NCBI GenBank assembly: GCA_007280915.1
Contig: QYQL01000037.1
Location: 35,684-99,683 of the forward strand
Length of the DNA stretch: 64,000 bases
From: Verrucomicrobiaceae bacterium
GTDB taxonomy: Bacteria; Verrucomicrobiota; Verrucomicrobiia; Chthoniobacterales; Terrimicrobiaceae
Reading direction: 5' to 3'
Shown here in pieces: positions 52,854 through 62,095 of this stretch; the first letter of the stretch is position 1; each line of letters begins with the position of its first letter. The notes beneath the pieces were generated by a model. That model was not told the origin of the DNA. It searched no databases and saw only the letters and a list, made by a program, of their open reading frames with translations. The position numbers and the translations under genes were made by a program.

Positions 52854-55250
52854 ATGAGAACAAAAGACCATCGCCCCTTTGCGAAAAACATTGTTTCTGC
52901 GTCCCGGCGCGGCGGGGCATCGGCTGGTCTGTTGTTTTTTCTCGGTCTTTTTGCTGTGCTGACTCTCGTCGGGCTCGTCTGGATTTCGCAGCCGGTTTCG
53001 AATCAGGAGCTGCTGGCAAACTTTGCAAAAGCGCGGGATTTTCTGGTCGCGGCGCATTCGGTGGGCGGGCTTCCATGGTGGTCGCCGATGTTCATGCAGG
53101 GGACGAGCCTGGCGCCTTCCTGGTCGTTCATGGTGACGAACGTGGTGATGTGGGCGTTCAGTATTCCTTTGGGTTGGTTCATTGGTCCGAAAGTGGCGGT
53201 GCTGGCGGTGATGGCGTTCGGGGCCTGCGGGACGTTTTTGTTTGTCCGGAGGTATGCGGACGATGAGTGGGCGGGGGCGCTTGCAGGATTTCTTTTTTTG
53301 CTGTGTCCGTCACTGCTGACGCGGGCGGCTGGATACGAACATTTTGTTGTGTTGTGCTCGATGGCCCTTCTGCCATGGGCATTCCGGGCCGTTTCAGGCT
53401 TTTTCCGGAGTCCGGGCATCGGGACAGCGATTGGCGCTGCGGCGGCCTATGCGGCTGTGGTGATGGCTTACGGGAAAACCGGCCTGATGGCGCTGCCGGC
53501 AATGGGTGTTTTTGCGCTGGCCGAGTATTTCAACCAGCCGCGGGAGAGGCGTCCGGGCCTCTTACCGGTGCTGTGGGTGGCGGGCGCATTTCTGCTTCTG
53601 GCGGTGGTCCCGAATCTCCCGGCGCTCCGGGAGAGCGGATTTGTGGCGATGTTCGAGTTCGGGCCGTTCGAAGGTTGGCAGCGGGCATTTTCCACAAAGT
53701 CGGCGTTCGGCTGGGTGGATCGCGGAGGGATGCTGACCGAGGGAATCGACAGCGCCTATTCTCCGACCACGGGAAACGGCGGAACGTATCTCGGGATCGG
53801 AGTCTTCGTCATTTTTGTTACGGCGCTTTTCCGGGGCACCTTTCACGAGTCCGGAGCGGGCCGGAAGGCGCGGTTGTTTTTTGTGTTGGCTCTTTTCACA
53901 TTCTGGCTCTCCTTCGGACCGAAGGGTGTTCTCGGCGGGCACATGCAGTTCCTTGCACTGTCCTCCGGGGCGCCGGACTTTGCGCCTGCGCTCGGATGGT
54001 TTTTTCTCGCGGCGCAGGTGTGGATGATCTTCCGCCTTGTGCCTCCCGGGTGGCCGCTGAGGGGAATCATCGCGTCGGCCATCGCGTTCATCTATCTCTT
54101 TGTGCCGGGCTTCCGACTTTTCGAACTGCTCCCGATCTACAAAAATATCCGCGCGCCGTTTGATTTTTTTCAGGTGACCGGCGCGGTTTGCGCGGTGGTT
54201 GCGGCGGCGATTGCGGGGCGATTGCTGAACGCGCAGATGCGGGTGGGGGCTCTGAAATCCGGGCTGATTGCGGCGATGCTCTGTCTGGTCGTCCTGGATG
54301 TGGCTCCGTATGCGAAGCCGTTCTTCAAGGGGCCGATGGAGCGGGAGGTCTTCGACGATTTTTTGTCCGCCCAGGAATTTTTGAAGTCCTCACCGGTTCC
54401 CGGTCGCGTTTATCCATTTTCAGGCCGGTATTTTTACCTTCTGACTCCGATGCTTTCGGGACGCCCTCTGGTTGCGGAGGCATTCAACAACTATCTCCAG
54501 CAACGCGGCGCGGCCATCCTCCAGGGGACGGCGTTTTTTTCCGATGAAAACCTTGCCTCCTACCTGGATATTTCCGGCGTTTCGCATGTGCTGGTGGACA
54601 AGACCGATCCGGATACCCCGAAGGAGCTCCAGGAGAGACTCCGCAAACTTCTTCACCCAGCCTATGAAAACAAGAATTTCGTTGTCCTGGAAAACAAGGG
54701 TTCGCTTGGAGAGGGGTTCTTTGCGAAAGATTTTTTGGCGGCCACTGACAGCTCTCCCGGGGTTGGTGCTGGAGCGCTGGAGGGGGCCCGGTTTCACATG
54801 GCCGTCATCGAACTGACCGGGGTTGCAACCGATGAGCCGGGGCTCGGGGGGAAAGTCGCCGGCGGGCGGATTGAGCCGATGAATGACGGACAGGCGGTTC
54901 AAGAGGGATCCCCGTTTTCCCGTGTGAAGAATTCCACGAAAGGCAGCTACCAAAAGGTTGCGTTCGAGCCGACGGGAAGTTCCGGATGGCTTGTGATGAA
55001 CCAGGCATGGCATCCGGATTGGCGTGCCTATGGGCATGACGGAGCGGCCCTGCCGATTCATCGCGCGTTTCTGGCGTTTTCAGCGGTGAAGACCGATGGA
55101 GTCTCGGGAGTGGAATTCCGCTTTGAGCAGCCCTGGTGGTATAACATTTGCGCGGGCGTGGGGATTCTCTCTTGGGTCGGAGCCCTTTCTTTGATTCTTT
55201 TTTCACGATGGCTCTCCATATGTTCGCGACCGCACTTGTTTCATGACTAG
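52854..55250 (+). CDS. YfhO-like large integral membrane protein
   Basis: This 798-residue protein has about 12-13 hydrophobic helices in the first 480 residues and a C-terminal soluble domain. The general layout (polytopic core then a periplasmic domain with VSHVLVDKTDP and a closing membrane helix) resembles the YfhO/GT-C superfamily. The loop QELLANFAKARDFLVAAHSVGGLPWW fits a family pattern in which the first loop carries the catalytic acidic residue, but no clear Asp-Asp pair is seen. It overlaps the next gene by 8 bases. The function is unknown but envelope-related by context. Confidence 0.6.
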   Translation: MRTKDHRPFAKNIVSASRRGGASAGLLFFLGLFAVLTLVGLVWISQPVSNQELLANFAKARDFLVAAHSVGGLPWWSPMFMQGTSLAPSWSFMVTNVVMWAFSIPLGWFIGPKVAVLAVMAFGACGTFLFVRRYADDEWAGALAGFLFLLCPSLLTRAAGYEHFVVLCSMALLPWAFRAVSGFFRSPGIGTAIGAAAAYAAVVMAYGKTGLMALPAMGVFALAEYFNQPRERRPGLLPVLWVAGAFLLLAVVPNLPALRESGFVAMFEFGPFEGWQRAFSTKSAFGWVDRGGMLTEGIDSAYSPTTGNGGTYLGIGVFVIFVTALFRGTFHESGAGRKARLFFVLALFTFWLSFGPKGVLGGHMQFLALSSGAPDFAPALGWFFLAAQVWMIFRLVPPGWPLRGIIASAIAFIYLFVPGFRLFELLPIYKNIRAPFDFFQVTGAVCAVVAAAIAGRLLNAQMRVGALKSGLIAAMLCLVVLDVAPYAKPFFKGPMEREVFDDFLSAQEFLKSSPVPGRVYPFSGRYFYLLTPMLSGRPLVAEAFNNYLQQRGAAILQGTAFFSDENLASYLDISGVSHVLVDKTDPDTPKELQERLRKLLHPAYENKNFVVLENKGSLGEGFFAKDFLAATDSSPGVGAGALEGARFHMAVIELTGVATDEPGLGGKVAGGRIEPMNDGQAVQEGSPFSRVKNSTKGSYQKVAFEPTGSSGWLVMNQAWHPDWRAYGHDGAALPIHRAFLAFSAVKTDGVSGVEFRFEQPWWYNICAGVGILSWVGALSLILFSRWLSICSRPHLFHD

Positions 55251-58086
55251 AGAATACTGTATGCCGCCGGGGGAGTGTTCGGTCGCTGAAAAAATCTGGG
55301 ACAAAGGCGATCTGCTGGCCGGGCTTCTCACGGGGCTGATCGCCTTTGCGGTCTATGCATGGACGACAGCGCCGAATGTCACCCTCCTTGATTCCGGTGA
55401 GTTCATGGTGGCTGCCCAGCACTTTGGCGTCCCTCATCCGACCGGATACCCTCTCTGGACGTTTCTCGCCTGGCTTTTTCAGCTTCTTCCGCTCGGCAAT
55501 GCGGCATGGGAGATCAATCTTTTCAGCGGAGTTTGCGGGGGCCTTGTAGTCGGCCTGACGACTGCGCTTACGCGAAGTTCCCTGCGGTGGTTGATGGGGG
55601 AGGAACTGGCCCGCTGGCCCGGTCTCGGGACGCTGATCCCGGTCACTTGCGGCCTCCTTTTCGCGTTCAGCTTTTCGATGTGGTCACAGGCGACAATCGC
55701 CGAGGTCTACACGCTGCACGCCCTGATGATCGGGATCTACCTCACGGTTCTCTACATCTGGCTTCGCCACCCGGAAAACCTCGGCTTGCTGATGCTGGCG
55801 TTTTTTGTCATCGCCCTTTCCTTCAGCAACCATCATCTCAGCGTCGCGATGGCTCCCCTGCCGTTTCTGGCCGTCCTGCTGGTCCGGAGGGATATTTTCT
55901 GGGAGTTGGTGCTCGCCTCCATGATGACCGTCCTGCTGGCGTATCTCGGATTTGCCATTCTCTCGGGTGAGGGCCCCGTGCTGAGGACGGCGCTGAGGTT
56001 CTTTTACTGCGTGATGCTCGGGCTCCTCGTTCTCGTCATTGTGAGACGCTTCGCAATCGAGTGGCGGCTGATCGCCTACCTGCCATTTGTCGTGGCGCTC
56101 GGGCTTCTGCCGTATGCCTACATGCCCTTCGCCTCCTCGACGAATCCGCCCATGAACTGGGCTTATACGAGGACGCCTGAAGGATTTTACTTTTCCTTCA
56201 ACCGCTCCCAATACAGCGGGAGTTTGGCGAAGCAAAGCCTGCGCAGCCTCGGAAGATTGATGGGCACGGTCGGGGAAAAGCCGCCCGAGCAGCCGGCTCC
56301 CGGCGAGCCTCCGCCGCGTTCGCTATACTCCCAATTGCAGGATTGGGCCGGCTTTTTCTGGCTCCAGCTCGGTCGCAGTTTCACTCCGATCGGAATTCTC
56401 GGCTACTTTGGCGCGCTGTTTGTGATTCTCCGTCTGAAGGATGTGGAGCGAAGGACGTGGGTCTATCTTCTGGAATTCGGCTTTGTGCTTGCGGCCATCC
56501 TTCAGCCGGTCGCCGACGATGCCGGCATCGACAATTCCGGATGGTGGCTTCAGATGCCCTATCACACCTATACGAATTTGATTTTCGCGGTGCTGGCCGC
56601 GATCGGCATGGTGTTGGGGGTTTCCGCTGTGCTTTCGCGATATCCCAAGGCGGCCTGGACACGGTTTCTGCTTCTTGCGCTGCCCATCATGCCTCTGGTG
56701 TTGAACGAGGCCGGATGCAGCCAGCGTGGAAGGTGGTTCGGCTGGGAGTTCGGCCACGACATGCTCAAGGATCTGCCCCAGGGCAGCGTGGTTTTCGGCG
56801 GCACCGACCCGGGACGGTTTGTGCCCACCTTTATGATCCTCGGGGAAAGCGGGCAGCCTCCTTCGGTGAAGAGGGACCCTGATTTCGATCGCAGAGACCT
56901 CTATATCATCACGCAAAACGGAGTGGGGGAGCCGCTTTATCGCAAATACCTTGCCGACCATTACGGGCCGGGCCGGCCTGCACCAAAGAACGAGTTCGAG
57001 CGCTGGCTCGGACGTGGCGAAGCCTATCCCTCCAAGCCGCTCGTGTTTCCGACGGAGGAGGAGATCGACGCGGCTGTCCGCAAGGAAATCGAAGACCAGG
57101 CAAAGGAGGAGATCTATGATCCCTCGGTCGCACACAGCGTTGTGACCCGCCTGATCTGGGAGAAGAACCGGGACGCCCACGAATTCTTTGTCGAGGAAAG
57201 CTTCCCTCTGACCTGGTCGTATGATCACGCCTTGCCCCACGGCCTCTGCTACCGGATCATGAAGGAGCCCCAGAAGGAAATTCCCGCCGATGTGGTGGCT
57301 GCCGACATGATGTTCTGGGATTCTTACATGCAGCGTTTGCTCGGCAATCCGGAGTTTTCCAAAGACTACGATGCGCAGAGGTCGTTCTCGAAATTGCGGA
57401 CCACGACCGGCAACCTCTACAAGCACCGGAAGATGCTCAAGGAAGCCGAACTCGCCTACCGCCAGTCTCTGATCCTCTGGCCCGGAAATCCCGAGAGCCT
57501 CAATGCCATGAGCACGATGCTCTGGGACCGCGGGGATTTTGACGGTGTCATTAAGCTCCTGGAAGCTGCCAATGCGGAGGATCCAAACGACATGGCGCTC
57601 TGGAGGCTTCGTGCGATCGCGGAAAAACGAAAGGAATTTGAGGGTGAGATCCTGTCCGCCAGGACGGCGTTGGAAAAAAATCCGAAAGACCTCGAGAAAA
57701 CAGAAAAGCTTCTGGAGCTGTATTATAGCACAGGCGATACGAACAAATCGTCCGAACTCCTCAAGACCGCCGTTGAAACTTTTGGGGATAATCCGGAATT
57801 TCTCCTCAAGGCGGTCCAATACAGCGAAGCGAACACTCTCCCCGATCGCGAACTGGAAGCTGCAAAGAGGTTGGTCGCAGTCGGGACGAATGTAGGGCAG
57901 GACTACCTCAGCCTTGCGTGCGCCTACTTTCGAAACAACGACAAAACCAACTTCTACTCCACCGCGCGCAGCGCGATTGAGAAAGGCGGCATCCCGGTGC
58001 GCGAGGCGATCGTTTCCCAGCCGCTTTTTGCTCCCTGGCGCGAGGACGAGGATTTCAAGAAGCTTTCGGGTTCGGCCAAAAAGTAA
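55243..58086 (+). CDS. DUF2723 membrane protein with TPR C-terminus
   Basis: This is a 947-residue DUF2723-type protein. The N-terminal GT-C-like membrane part carries NVTLLDSGEFMVAAQHFGV and PHPTGYPLWT (about residues 45-75), the family signature with a potential catalytic Asp/Glu. About 10 helices follow. From about residue 700 to the end there are tetratricopeptide-like helical repeats (AELAYRQSLILWPGNPES and similar). Members are proposed protein or lipid O-glycosyltransferases in the Bacteroidota and PVC groups. Start alternatives are ATG 55243 (overlapping the previous stop) and ATG 55261. Confidence 0.75.
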   Translation: MTREYCMPPGECSVAEKIWDKGDLLAGLLTGLIAFAVYAWTTAPNVTLLDSGEFMVAAQHFGVPHPTGYPLWTFLAWLFQLLPLGNAAWEINLFSGVCGGLVVGLTTALTRSSLRWLMGEELARWPGLGTLIPVTCGLLFAFSFSMWSQATIAEVYTLHALMIGIYLTVLYIWLRHPENLGLLMLAFFVIALSFSNHHLSVAMAPLPFLAVLLVRRDIFWELVLASMMTVLLAYLGFAILSGEGPVLRTALRFFYCVMLGLLVLVIVRRFAIEWRLIAYLPFVVALGLLPYAYMPFASSTNPPMNWAYTRTPEGFYFSFNRSQYSGSLAKQSLRSLGRLMGTVGEKPPEQPAPGEPPPRSLYSQLQDWAGFFWLQLGRSFTPIGILGYFGALFVILRLKDVERRTWVYLLEFGFVLAAILQPVADDAGIDNSGWWLQMPYHTYTNLIFAVLAAIGMVLGVSAVLSRYPKAAWTRFLLLALPIMPLVLNEAGCSQRGRWFGWEFGHDMLKDLPQGSVVFGGTDPGRFVPTFMILGESGQPPSVKRDPDFDRRDLYIITQNGVGEPLYRKYLADHYGPGRPAPKNEFERWLGRGEAYPSKPLVFPTEEEIDAAVRKEIEDQAKEEIYDPSVAHSVVTRLIWEKNRDAHEFFVEESFPLTWSYDHALPHGLCYRIMKEPQKEIPADVVAADMMFWDSYMQRLLGNPEFSKDYDAQRSFSKLRTTTGNLYKHRKMLKEAELAYRQSLILWPGNPESLNAMSTMLWDRGDFDGVIKLLEAANAEDPNDMALWRLRAIAEKRKEFEGEILSARTALEKNPKDLEKTEKLLELYYSTGDTNKSSELLKTAVETFGDNPEFLLKAVQYSEANTLPDRELEAAKRLVAVGTNVGQDYLSLACAYFRNNDKTNFYSTARSAIEKGGIPVREAIVSQPLFAPWREDEDFKKLSGSAKK

Positions 58087-58120
58087 TCCACCAGGAGCCG
58101 CAGCCTGACGCATTTCAAAC

Positions 58121-58573
58121 ATGTCACGACGTTGTTTTCCGGTTTGGCTCGCCGGGATCCTGCTCGTGTGGCAGGTTGTCACCGCGATGGAGCGACCGTT
58201 ACAACGCCCCCTGTTGATCTATGACGCAGACTGTCATTTCTGCGGTTTATGGATCGCTTGGTGCCGGGAACGCACCGGGGACCGTGTCGATTACATTCCT
58301 TCCTCCGAGGTGAAGGACCTGTTCCCGGAAATTTCCCCGCAGAATTTTGAGGAATCCGTGCAGTATATTTCTCCGGATGGCGGACGCTGTCAGTTCGCCG
58401 ACGCGGTCTTCATGGCGCTCGCCACTTCGTGGATGCCTGCAAAGACGCTGGTGTGGGCGCAGGGGCATGTTCCGGGATGCCGTCCGACGCTGAATTTTTT
58501 CTACCGGATCGTGGCGCGGAACCGGGCGCTTTTTTCGTTTCTCACGCGGATCCTTGCACGGGGCGGCGGATGA
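58121..58573 (+). CDS. DUF393 thiol-disulfide oxidoreductase (DCC family)
   Basis: This 150-residue protein has the DCC signature LLIYDADCHFCGLW (C38, C41). The family has a thioredoxin-like fold with a D-x2-C-x2-C motif and is thought to act in disulfide exchange. A later segment (RILARGGG end, YRIVARNRALF) is typical. The N-terminal 22 residues (WLAGILLVWQVV) could be a membrane anchor; an internal ATG at 58187 would give the usual family start. It lies 34 bases after the DUF2723 gene and may be cotranscribed. Confidence 0.75.
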   Translation: MSRRCFPVWLAGILLVWQVVTAMERPLQRPLLIYDADCHFCGLWIAWCRERTGDRVDYIPSSEVKDLFPEISPQNFEESVQYISPDGGRCQFADAVFMALATSWMPAKTLVWAQGHVPGCRPTLNFFYRIVARNRALFSFLTRILARGGG

Positions 58574-58603
58574 TTGCGGTCCCGTGAACGATGTGAGGCC
58601 GGG

Positions 58604-60292
58604 TTAAGAGAATTTGCGTTCGAGTTCCGCGAAGGACCACTGGATCATCGTCGGCCTTCCCTGCGGACTGGCGTAAGGGAGCTCACAGCGGAGGAGTTCG
58701 CGGACGATCTGGCGCGCGCGGTTCGGCTCATACGAAAAGCGCCTTGCGGCGGCGAGGCTTGAGACCGAGCGGACGAGGGCATCGAGCACCAGGGAGCGGC
58801 TTGAAAGGGATCCAGAGGCACGCAGGGATTCGCAAATTTCCAGGAGGGCTGCCCGGGGATCATTTTGGGAGAGGCTCGCGGGGAGTGCTTCGACCTTGAA
58901 GGCAGCCCCCCCGAAAGGTTCCAGCAAAAAACCGGTGGCTTGCAGGGCGTCGAGATGTTCCAGGATCCATGCCGAATCCTTTGCGGGGAGCTCGATCACC
59001 TCGGGGAGCAGAAGCCGTTGTGCGGGAGCAGCGCCTGTTGCTGCTTCCCGGCGCAAAGTCTCGAAGAGGATCCGCTCCGAAGCGGCGCGAATGTCCAGCA
59101 GCACCAGACCCTCCCCGCTGCGCATGAGAATCCATTTGTCTTCCAGTCCGCCGATGAGCTCAAACTTTTCTTCCGGGACATCCGCCGCCCATTCCTCCTG
59201 CGGGGGCGGATTGAATGCCGCCGGCTCCGCATTCTCCGGAGTGGGCTTGGCCGGCGCTTCTGGCACGGGCGCGGAAGCTGTGGCGCGGAGCGCCGGACGC
59301 GCCAGATTTTCCAGCAGGCTTCTCGCCGCAAGAAAGACGGTCTGGCGGAGTTGCTCCGGACGGTGGAGGCGGATCTCGCGTTTTGCCGGGTGGACGTTGC
59401 AGTCAAATGCGGTCGGATCCATCGTGATGCAAAGCACGGCGATGGGATGCCGCCCCCTTGGCAGCGCTTCATGATACGCTTCGCGCAGGGGTTGGTAAAT
59501 GGCCGGACACTGCACGACTCGCCCATTGAGGACGATGAACTGCTGGTCCCTGTCTGGCCGGCCCTCCCCCGGCCGCGCGAGAAACCCCGAGACCGTGATC
59601 CCTTGGTCCTCAAACGGATGCAGCGGGAGAATGCGGTTCAGAAAATCCGGCCCGAAAAGGTCCCGCAGGCGGACTCCCAGATCGGCGGCGGCCGCCGCCT
59701 GCCAGATTTTCCTGCCGTCGCGCTGCAGCATCATGGCCACGTCCGGATGAGCAATCGCGAGCGATTCCATCTGGTGGAGGATATGTGCCGCCTCGGTTTC
59801 CTCCCCCCTCAGGAACTTCCTGCGGGCAGGCAGATTGAAGAACAGGGAACGAACCTCAACAGTCGTTCCGGGGGCTTCTCCGCTATCCGTCACCGATTCG
59901 ATTTTTCCGCCGGACACGACGATTTCGGTGCCGGCTTCCGCTCCGGTCGTCCGGGTGACCAGGCGGAATCTCGAAACACTGGCGATGCTGGGAACCGCCT
60001 CCCCGCGGAATCCCATCGTTGCCACGCGGGAGAGATCCTCCGCCGTTCTGATCTTGCTGGTCGCGTGCCGTTCGAGCGAGAGCAGGGCATCCTCCCGGTC
60101 CATCCCGCATCCGTCGTCCGCCACGCGGATCATCTGGGTGCCGCCCCGGGCGAATTCCACGACGATCCTGCGCGCTCCCGCGTCCACGCTGTTTTCCACG
60201 AGTTCCTTCACGACCGAGGCCGGCCGTTCGACCACTTCCCCGGCCGCCACCTGGCTGGCGACCTCGTCCGGCAGCAAACGAATCTTTCCCAT
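58604..60292 (-). CDS. mutL: DNA mismatch repair protein MutL with decayed endonuclease site
   Basis: This 562-residue MutL has an intact N-terminal GHKL ATPase: VVKELVENSVDAGA, VADDGCGM, SKIRTAEDL and TMGFRGEAVPSI. The middle region is Pro/Ala-rich (about 335-375). The C-terminal domain keeps the dimerisation fold, but the endonuclease motif reads LDIRAASERILFE (about 400), so the DQHA box is D-I-R-A with Gln and metal-binding His lost. The final C-P-x-G-R-P box is SPQGRP (542-547), and the intervening ACHGAV-type box is LAAARRF. The endonuclease is therefore probably inactive. The gene converges with the DUF393 gene. Confidence 0.95.
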   Translation of the reverse strand: MGKIRLLPDEVASQVAAGEVVERPASVVKELVENSVDAGARRIVVEFARGGTQMIRVADDGCGMDREDALLSLERHATSKIRTAEDLSRVATMGFRGEAVPSIASVSRFRLVTRTTGAEAGTEIVVSGGKIESVTDSGEAPGTTVEVRSLFFNLPARRKFLRGEETEAAHILHQMESLAIAHPDVAMMLQRDGRKIWQAAAAADLGVRLRDLFGPDFLNRILPLHPFEDQGITVSGFLARPGEGRPDRDQQFIVLNGRVVQCPAIYQPLREAYHEALPRGRHPIAVLCITMDPTAFDCNVHPAKREIRLHRPEQLRQTVFLAARSLLENLARPALRATASAPVPEAPAKPTPENAEPAAFNPPPQEEWAADVPEEKFELIGGLEDKWILMRSGEGLVLLDIRAASERILFETLRREAATGAAPAQRLLLPEVIELPAKDSAWILEHLDALQATGFLLEPFGGAAFKVEALPASLSQNDPRAALLEICESLRASGSLSSRSLVLDALVRSVSSLAAARRFSYEPNRARQIVRELLRCELPYASPQGRPTMIQWSFAELERKFS

Positions 60293-60331
60293 GCATTTGA
60301 CTTCGCATGGATTCGTTCATAAGAAAAGAAC

Positions 60332-60658
60332 GTGATCACGGTTACTGACATCGCCGCAAAGGCACTTGAGGACCTGACCCGGCAGAACAACCATGCCGAG
60401 GGCCTGCGGCTTGCCGTGGAAAAGGGAGGATGCGCCGGGTTGCAATACGCCATGACGCTCGGTTCGCGGCAGCAGGAGGACACCGAGGTCACCCACCTTA
60501 GAGCCCGGGTTTTTCTCGATCCCGCCAGCCTTGAGTTTTTGGATGGCTGCACTCTGGATTACGAGGATGGCCTCTCCGGGGCCGGATTCCGGATCATCAA
60601 CCCACGTGCCGCGCGGTCCTGCGGCTGTGGCACGTCTTTCGAACCCGTGAAACCCTGA
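60332..60658 (+). CDS. A-type iron-sulfur cluster carrier (IscA/ErpA family)
   Basis: This 108-residue protein has the three conserved cysteines of A-type carriers, C34 in GGCAGLQY and C97/C99 in SCGCGTSF, with FRIINPRAARS before them. Such proteins receive iron-sulfur clusters from scaffolds and pass them to apoproteins. The start is a GTG at 60332. It is 3 bases before the next gene and 40 bases from the divergent mutL start. No suf or isc scaffold genes are nearby. Confidence 0.9.
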   Translation: MITVTDIAAKALEDLTRQNNHAEGLRLAVEKGGCAGLQYAMTLGSRQQEDTEVTHLRARVFLDPASLEFLDGCTLDYEDGLSGAGFRIINPRAARSCGCGTSFEPVKP

Positions 60659-60661
60659 TTC

Positions 60662-62095
60662 ATGCCGCCCAACCCGCGCAGCAAACGAGTGGCCTCCCGG
60701 TTTTCCGACCAGGATTTTGACATGGCGGACGAGGAATCCTCCAAGGACGGAAGCCTTTTCGTCTGGACGATCATCATTCTTCTTCTGGTTGCATTCGCCA
60801 TCACATGCTGGATCGGCAGCTTTTATGTTTTCGGCCACCCGGAGACTTCGTTCAGCTACCAGATCCTCAACAAGCTGAAAAAACTGGATCCGCCGAAGAG
60901 GTTCGAGTTCACCGATGCGCCGCGCGGGGAATTTCTGAAGCCCGCGCAGATCCTCGAGCGCTACGGAAAATTGTCCCCTCGCGAGCTGATGCGCCTGAAC
61001 GAGACGCTGCTCCGGAATTACCTGCGCAACTACAAGCTCACCCAGGACCTCGTGCCCTACGTGGTGGGCACGTATAATATTCTGGATTCCTACGAGCTGA
61101 CGAAGGACGATTTTTTTGAGTCCGGAGTCGTCGCGCTGGCCCAGGCAAAGGAAAACCCCAAGGTCCTCCTAGAACAAATTTTTCCCGCGCAGACGAAGGT
61201 TGTTCCCGCCCTCCATCGCACGCTGCTCACCGGCCTGGACATTGACTTCAAACGCGAGAACGAACTCTGCGCGATCATCCACATCGATAAATCCGGTGAC
61301 GGGCGCGTGAGGGTTACGACCGTTTCCATCCTCTATCCCAGCTACGAATCGGCAACGGCATCGGGCACGTTCACGCTCGAGCCTCCGGCGGTTTTAAATG
61401 TTGCCGCAGGGCTCCCTGTTGTGACCTCGGGACGGTTGACCGAGGCCGAGGCAAAATACGCTGCCTTCCGGCGCCGCGCCGGGCTTCCAGCCACTTCCCC
61501 GGACGCGCCCGCGCAGACCCGGCTCGTGCGTGTCGAGCGTCCTGTGGCGGTGAATGCGCCGCCTGCGGGCCAGCCTTCACCCTCTCCCGCAACGGTGGCA
61601 CCGGCCGTTCCCGTCGCCACACCCGCGGGGTCGCTCCCGACCCCGTCGCCTTCTCCGGTGGCAGACGCGACTCCGGCGCCTGCTCCGAGCCCATCACCCT
61701 CAACGGCTGCAGTCCCTCCTTCCTCCGGTTCTTGGCCGGTTTATGAGCCGGGCCGGATGCCGCGCGGGCGGCTTCTCAACGTCAAAGACGTTTCTTCAAA
61801 AGCGGGCGGGGATGCGACGGGAGAACGCACTTATCTGCAAGGCAACTTCGTGGTGACAGCTTCGGGGCCGAACCGTGCGGTCCTCCGCACCCAGGGGGCG
61901 ATTACGGATGCCATCGGTTTTGGTGGTCGCTCGGGCAACGTGCGCGTGATTGTCGAGTTTCCACCCGGCGCGAGGCCTCCGGCGGAGGGGGCGACATTTT
62001 CCCGCGATGCGCGGCGGCCGTTCCAGGTCACCGATGTTCGTGAGGGGGCGGACGGCCAGGTCAACGTGTATGTCCGGGAAGTCACCCGGCCTTGA
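60662..62095 (+). CDS. Membrane-anchored protein of unknown function
   Basis: This 477-residue protein has one N-terminal transmembrane helix (VWTIIILLLVAFAITCWIGSFYVFG, about residues 34-58) after a charged cytoplasmic tail. An unknown alpha/beta domain (about 65-235) follows, then a long Pro/Ala/Ser-rich linker (about 275-355) and a small beta-rich C-terminal domain. I do not recognise a family. The linker suggests an extended periplasmic span. The end overlaps the next gene by 26 bases, coupling it to a MidA-like methyltransferase. Confidence 0.65.
   Translation: MPPNPRSKRVASRFSDQDFDMADEESSKDGSLFVWTIIILLLVAFAITCWIGSFYVFGHPETSFSYQILNKLKKLDPPKRFEFTDAPRGEFLKPAQILERYGKLSPRELMRLNETLLRNYLRNYKLTQDLVPYVVGTYNILDSYELTKDDFFESGVVALAQAKENPKVLLEQIFPAQTKVVPALHRTLLTGLDIDFKRENELCAIIHIDKSGDGRVRVTTVSILYPSYESATASGTFTLEPPAVLNVAAGLPVVTSGRLTEAEAKYAAFRRRAGLPATSPDAPAQTRLVRVERPVAVNAPPAGQPSPSPATVAPAVPVATPAGSLPTPSPSPVADATPAPAPSPSPSTAAVPPSSGSWPVYEPGRMPRGRLLNVKDVSSKAGGDATGERTYLQGNFVVTASGPNRAVLRTQGAITDAIGFGGRSGNVRVIVEFPPGARPPAEGATFSRDARRPFQVTDVREGADGQVNVYVREVTRP

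Noticed and set aside
56323..58182. Long minus-strand frame (about 620 codons) opposite the DUF2723 gene
   Set aside because: No motif, no signal peptide and antisense to a gene with a clear family signature; GC-driven open frame.
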